This document shows, piece by piece, positions 60,218-64,000 of a DNA stretch of 64,000 nucleotides; the stretch's first letter is position 1; every line of letters starts with the position of its first letter. The DNA comes from Microbacteriaceae bacterium (lineage in GTDB: Bacteria; Actinomycetota; Actinomycetes; Actinomycetales; Microbacteriaceae). Below the pieces are notes generated by a model, which worked only from the letters and a program-made list of their open reading frames with translations, was not told the DNA's origin and did no database searches. The translations under genes were made by a program, and so were the position numbers. The stretch lies in the NCBI GenBank assembly GCA_027487865.1, contig JAIYCT010000002.1:27038-91037 (forward strand), read 5' to 3'.

Positions 60218-60403
60218 ATGAACCCGACCGAAATGCTGATTGACGCGCTGATTTCCCTGATTCCACCAGCTCTAGTTGGTGTGTTGTTTTGGATCATGCT
60301 GCGCTCAATTTTGAGAGCCGATAAGGGCGAGCGCGACACCTACGCCAAGATCGAGGCCGAGGAGCGTGCAAAGCGCGCTAACGCCTTGGGCGAACAGCCC
60401 TAG
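60218..60403 (+). CDS. Small single-helix membrane protein
   Basis: A 61-residue protein. One helix (LIPPALVGVLFWIMLRSIL) and a charged tail ending in NALGEQP. Small genes of this kind are usual between lysS and clpC in Microbacteriaceae. It starts five bases after lysS. Function unknown. Confidence 0.7.
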   Translation: MNPTEMLIDALISLIPPALVGVLFWIMLRSILRADKGERDTYAKIEAEERAKRANALGEQP

Positions 60404-60457
60404 TAGTTACCCCAATCGCCACCTAGCATTTCCATTAGAGATTTTGGAGGTGCCAAC

Positions 60458-62914
60458 TTGTTCGAGAAATTTACCGACAAGGCCCGACGCGTGGTCGTGC
60501 TTGCCCAAGAAGAGGCCAAGCTTCTAAACCACAACTACATCGGCACCGAGCACATTCTGCTCGGATTGATCCACGAGGGTGAAGGCGTAGCGGCCAAGGC
60601 GCTAGAAGCGCTCGGCATCAACCTAGAGCAGGTTCGCGAGCAGGTCCAAGAAATCATCGGTCAGGGTCAGCAGGCACCATCCGGTCACATTCCATTCACC
60701 CCGAGAGCCAAGAAGGTTCTCGAGCTATCGCTTCGCGAGGCACTGCAACTGGGTCACAGCTACATCGGAACCGAGCACCTGCTGCTCGGCCTGATTCGCG
60801 AGGGTGAAGGCGTTGCAGCTCAGGTGCTAACCAAGTTGGGTGCAGACACCAACAAGGTTCGCCAGCAGGTTATTCAGCTTCTCTCCGGCTACCAGGGCAA
60901 GGAGTCTGTCGCAGTTGGCGGCGAGACCAACCCACAGCCAAAGGGCTCACAGATTTTGGACCAGTACGGTCGTAACCTCACCCAGGCAGCTGCCGAGGGG
61001 AAGTTGGACCCGGTTGTTGGTCGCGAGCGTGAGATTGAGCGCGTCATGCAGATTCTTTCTCGCCGCACCAAAAACAACCCGATTCTGATTGGTGAGCCAG
61101 GTGTTGGTAAGACCGCGGTTGTTGAAGGTCTTGCTCAGGCGATTGTTTCTAACAACGTTCCAGAGACCCTGCGCGGCAAGCAGGTTTACACCCTGGATAT
61201 GGGAAGCCTGATTGCTGGTTCTCGCTACCGCGGTGACTTCGAGGAGCGCCTCAAGAAGGTGACCAAGGAGATCCGCACTCGCGGTGACATCATCACCTTC
61301 ATCGATGAGATTCACACCCTGGTTGGTGCTGGAGCGGCCGAAGGTGCAATCGATGCAGCCTCTATCCTCAAGCCAATGTTGGCTCGCGGTGAACTGCAGA
61401 CAATTGGTGCCACCACCTTGGATGAGTACCGCAAGCACTTTGAAAAAGATGCAGCTCTGGTTCGTCGCTTCCAGTCGGTCCAGGTTGCAGAACCTACCCC
61501 TGCGATGGCCATCAACATCCTCAAGGGACTGCGCGATCGCTACGAGGCTCACCACAAGGTTTCCATCACCGACGCAGCAATCGTTGCAGCCGTTGCCATG
61601 TCTGACCGCTATGTTTCAGACCGCTTCCTACCGGACAAGGCGATTGACCTAATCGATGAGGCCGGTGCAAGATTGCGCCTCAGCTTCCTATCTTCCCCAC
61701 CGGAACTTCGCGATATGGAAGACAAGGTTTCGGTTGTAAAGAAGGCCAAGGAGCAGGCAATTGCGGACCAGGACTTCGAACTTGCTGCCACCAAGCGCGA
61801 TGAGGAGAAGAAGCTCACCGCCGAGAAGATGCGCATGGAGAAGGAATTCCGCGAGGGCAATGTCCAAAAGCCTGGCATCGTTGACGAGGGCCTAATCGCA
61901 GAGGTACTTGCGCAGGCAACCGGCATTCCAGTGTTCCGCCTCTCTGAAGAAGAAGGCGCGAAGTTGATTTTCATGGAGCAGGAACTGCACCAGCGGGTTA
62001 TCGGTCAGGACCTAGCAATCGCTGCGCTATCCAAGACCATTCGCCGCCAGCGTGCGGGTCTAAAGGATCCAAAGCGTCCTTCTGGATCATTCATCTTCGC
62101 CGGCCCTACCGGTGTTGGAAAGACCGAGTTGGCAAAGGCTCTTGCAGAGTTCCTATTCGATGACGAAGACGCCTTGGTTGCTTTGGACATGTCCGAATAC
62201 AGCGAAAAGCACACTGTGTCTCGACTGTTTGGTGCTCCTCCGGGATTCGTTGGATACGACGAGGGCGGACAGCTAACCGAGAAGATTCGTCGCAAGCCGT
62301 TCTCTGTTGTGCTTTTTGACGAGATCGAAAAGGCTCACCCAGACATCTTCAACTCGCTGCTTCAGATATTGGAAGAGGGTCGTCTAACCGATGGCCAGGG
62401 TCGAGTCGTTGACTTTAAGAACACCGTAATCATCATGACCACCAACCTTGGCTCTAGAGAGATCAATCGCGGAGCCCTTGGCTTTACTTTGGAAGGTGAC
62501 TCAAAGAACGACTACGACCAGATGAAGTCACGTGTGAACGAGTCCCTGAAGCAAAACTTCAAGCCGGAGTTCCTAAACCGTGTTGATGAGGTAATCGTCT
62601 TCCCACAGCTCACTCGCGAGGAGCTACTGCTAATTGTCGACTTGTTCATCAAGCGTCTGCAGTTGCGTTTGGATGACCGTGACCTGAAGTTGATTCTGAC
62701 TAGCAGCGCCAAGGAGAAGCTAATTGAGCTTGGCTACGAGCCATCTCTAGGAGCAAGACCTTTGCGCAGAGTTGTGCAGCGTGAGATTGAAGATGCAATT
62801 TCTGAGCGCATTCTCAGTGGAGACATCAAGAACTCGCAGGACATCCTGGTTGATTTCAACTCCGGAGAGTTCAGCTTTGTCTCAACAGAGCCAGCAGAGT
62901 CGGTAGTTTCCTAA
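60458..62914 (+). CDS. clpC: ATP-dependent Clp protease ATP-binding subunit ClpC
   Basis: An 818-residue AAA+ unfoldase. Two Clp-N repeats (about residues 5-75 and 80-150), first ATPase with [15 protein letters not shown], a UVR-type coiled middle ([17 protein letters not shown]), and second ATPase with [17 protein letters not shown]. It feeds substrates to ClpP. TTG 60458 has GGAGG eight bases before it. No CtsR-type operator is obvious upstream. Confidence 0.97.
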   Translation: MFEKFTDKARRVVVLAQEEAKLLNHNYIGTEHILLGLIHEGEGVAAKALEALGINLEQVREQVQEIIGQGQQAPSGHIPFTPRAKKVLELSLREALQLGHSYIGTEHLLLGLIREGEGVAAQVLTKLGADTNKVRQQVIQLLSGYQGKESVAVGGETNPQPKGSQILDQYGRNLTQAAAEGKLDPVVGREREIERVMQILSRRTKNNPILIGEPGVGKTAVVEGLAQAIVSNNVPETLRGKQVYTLDMGSLIAGSRYRGDFEERLKKVTKEIRTRGDIITFIDEIHTLVGAGAAEGAIDAASILKPMLARGELQTIGATTLDEYRKHFEKDAALVRRFQSVQVAEPTPAMAINILKGLRDRYEAHHKVSITDAAIVAAVAMSDRYVSDRFLPDKAIDLIDEAGARLRLSFLSSPPELRDMEDKVSVVKKAKEQAIADQDFELAATKRDEEKKLTAEKMRMEKEFREGNVQKPGIVDEGLIAEVLAQATGIPVFRLSEEEGAKLIFMEQELHQRVIGQDLAIAALSKTIRRQRAGLKDPKRPSGSFIFAGPTGVGKTELAKALAEFLFDDEDALVALDMSEYSEKHTVSRLFGAPPGFVGYDEGGQLTEKIRRKPFSVVLFDEIEKAHPDIFNSLLQILEEGRLTDGQGRVVDFKNTVIIMTTNLGSREINRGALGFTLEGDSKNDYDQMKSRVNESLKQNFKPEFLNRVDEVIVFPQLTREELLLIVDLFIKRLQLRLDDRDLKLILTSSAKEKLIELGYEPSLGARPLRRVVQREIEDAISERILSGDIKNSQDILVDFNSGEFSFVSTEPAESVVS

Positions 62915-63424
62915 ATGACCGAAAAGCTGGGTTATCAAGTCATTGAGAACCTTGGTGACATCGAGATTCGTCAGTACCCACCGCACATTCTGGTGAGCAC
63001 TAACGAGCTTGGCTCTATGTCGACAGCTGGGAACCAGTCATTTCGACGCTTGGCAAACTACATCTTCGGTGGCAATAACGCCGGCAAGTCAATTGCTATG
63101 ACCGCACCTGTGATGCAGGCCAAAAAAGACGAGGGTTTTGTCACGTCTTTTGTAATGCCGGCCAGCATGTCGATGAGCCAGATGCCGTCCAGTTCGGATA
63201 AGACACTTAGTTTTTCTGAGCATCCAGGTGGCAAGTTCGCTGCCGTTTCATTCTCGGGATTGGCAAGCCAACCGCTATTTGATTCCAAGGCCAAAGCTCT
63301 CAAAGAAAAGCTTGCTGCCAAGAACATTGAGGTCGCGGGAGCTGCCATTTACGCCCGGTTCGATGGACCTTGGACTCCGTTTTTCCTTCGGCACAATGAG
63401 GTTTTGATCCCACTTCAGGGCTAA
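62915..63424 (+). CDS. SOUL-family haem-binding-like protein
   Basis: A 169-residue protein. YQVIENLGDIEIRQYPPHIL is the SOUL start, IAMTAPVMQ the conserved middle and FVMPASMSM the following strand; YARFDGPWTPFFLRHNEVLI ends it. It starts directly after the clpC stop, so translation is probably coupled. Members bind haem or act in unknown ways; no haem-ligand His can be assigned by eye. Confidence 0.88.
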   Translation: MTEKLGYQVIENLGDIEIRQYPPHILVSTNELGSMSTAGNQSFRRLANYIFGGNNAGKSIAMTAPVMQAKKDEGFVTSFVMPASMSMSQMPSSSDKTLSFSEHPGGKFAAVSFSGLASQPLFDSKAKALKEKLAAKNIEVAGAAIYARFDGPWTPFFLRHNEVLIPLQG

Positions 63425-63442
63425 TTGCTCCATAATTGCCCA

Positions 63443-63937
63443 ATGCTCTTGATTCGTTCCGCCCGCACCAGCGATGTTCCGCGCATCCAAAAGATCGCCG
63501 AACCACTTGTCGCTGAACGCGTCTTGCTCGGTAAGGAAATGGTTGAGCTTTACGAATCCATTCAAGAATTCGTAGTTGCCGAACTCGATGGTGAAGTTGT
63601 TGGCTTTGGCGCCCTGCACGTGATGTGGCAGGACTTGGCTGAGGTTAGAACTCTTGCCGTAGACCTTGGCCACAAGCGTCAGGGCCTGGGTGCAGCGATG
63701 CTGAGCGAGCTCTTAGAGCGTGCCAGGGCTCTTGGGGTTCACCGAGTCTTCTGCCTAACCTTTGAGGTTGACTTCTTCCACCGCCACGGTTTTGAAGAGA
63801 TTTCTGACATGCCAGTTGACGCTGAGACCTATGCGGAGATGGTTCGCTCGCACGACGAAGGTGTTGCTGAGTTTTTGGATTTGGCGAGAGTTAAGCAGAA
63901 CACGCTGGGAAACTCCCGCATGCTCAAATACCTATAA
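63443..63937 (+). CDS. GNAT acetyltransferase, amino-acid N-acetyltransferase-like
   Basis: A 164-residue GNAT protein. IRSARTSDVPRIQKIAEPLV starts it, VRTLAVDLGHKRQGLGAAML is the acetyl-CoA loop (RxxGxG-type) and FFHRHGFEEI the family end. It resembles the stand-alone N-acetylglutamate synthase of actinobacteria. CATAAT ends six bases before ATG 63443 and no ribosome site exists, so it is probably leaderless. Confidence 0.78.
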   Translation: MLLIRSARTSDVPRIQKIAEPLVAERVLLGKEMVELYESIQEFVVAELDGEVVGFGALHVMWQDLAEVRTLAVDLGHKRQGLGAAMLSELLERARALGVHRVFCLTFEVDFFHRHGFEEISDMPVDAETYAEMVRSHDEGVAEFLDLARVKQNTLGNSRMLKYL

Positions 63938-63950
63938 CTAGATTTGTCAC

Positions 63951-64000
63951 ATGCCTACCCAGCAACAGATCTATGCCCGCCGTCGCGGAGTTCTCCTATT
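63951..64000 (+). CDS. N-terminal fragment of an unidentified gene
   Basis: ATG 63951 opens a frame to the edge: MPTQQQIYARRRGVLL. The basic RRR followed by hydrophobic residues could be the start of a signal or membrane helix, as in some actinobacterial D-Ala-D-Ala carboxypeptidases next to this GNAT gene. Too short to identify. Confidence 0.3.
   Translation, partial: MPTQQQIYARRRGVLL

Noticed and set aside
1..64000. CRISPR array, prophage or insertion sequence
   Set aside because: No regularly spaced repeats, phage structural genes or transposase frames were found on reading both strands.

Overview
The window looks like a chromosomal segment of a small-genome, moderate-GC actinobacterium of the Microbacteriaceae, plausibly one of the freshwater Luna-type lineages. 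This is inferred from gene order and protein families: a sterol-carrier-like gene beside purF-purM and a DUF3073 gene, and the run tilS-hpt-ftsH-folEPBK-DUF3180-DUF2520-panC-lysS-clpC. It also rests on frequent GTG/TTG starts, tight stop/start overlaps and several apparently leaderless genes. No phage structural genes, CRISPR array or complete insertion sequence was seen.

Region 1 (1-18.8 kb) is a large carbohydrate cluster. It has the start of a GH38 alpha-mannosidase, two GH36-type alpha-galactosidases, a debranching-enzyme-like (alpha/alpha)6 hydrolase and an ABC sugar importer without its own ATPase. It also has a Gfo/Idh/MocA dehydrogenase with a ThuA-like partner and an FadR-type GntR regulator. 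The remaining genes are an enolase-superfamily dehydratase, a mutarotase, an SDR, an SMP-30 lactonase, a TIM-barrel isomerase, a GlcD-like flavin oxidase and an FAH-family hydrolase. Read together, the last group can make a complete non-phosphorylative route: aldose, lactone, aldonate, 2-keto-3-deoxy acid, 2,4-diketo acid, then pyruvate plus a small hydroxy acid. A short element (GGTATGAC/T...) recurs in front of the divergent promoters.

Region 2 (18.9-21.2 kb) is a tRNA-Arg(ACG) gene followed by a small island. The 3' half of the tRNA and its terminator are repeated about 2.2 kb downstream. A third, foreign-looking tRNA 3' end with an encoded CCA lies inside. The only cargo gene is a secreted choice-of-anchor-I-type protein.

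Region 3 (21.3-34.5 kb) holds a PCD-VOC fusion protein, a MacAB-like exporter and a ROK regulator divergent from an eight-gene sugar operon. That operon has an IolE-like isomerase, a ribose-type ABC importer, two Gfo/Idh dehydrogenases, a second TIM-barrel isomerase very similar to the one in region 1, and an ABM-fold protein. The substrate cannot be read from the sequence, but the gene set suggests oxidation and isomerisation of an imported sugar or cyclitol.

Region 4 (34.5-50.4 kb) is mixed. It contains small membrane and regulatory proteins, two UbiA prenyltransferases, a carotenoid-type desaturase, an MFS exporter and a nitroreductase. It then has purF/purM, a CrcB pair, a TipAS-domain protein convergent with a 14-TM-type MFS exporter, a DMT transporter behind a tRNA-Glu/Asp/Phe array, and a NlpC/P60 hydrolase.

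Region 5 (50.4-64 kb) is conserved housekeeping: ppa, tilS, hpt, ftsH, the folate genes, DUF3180, DUF2520, panC, lysS, clpC, a SOUL protein, a GNAT acetyltransferase and the start of one more gene.
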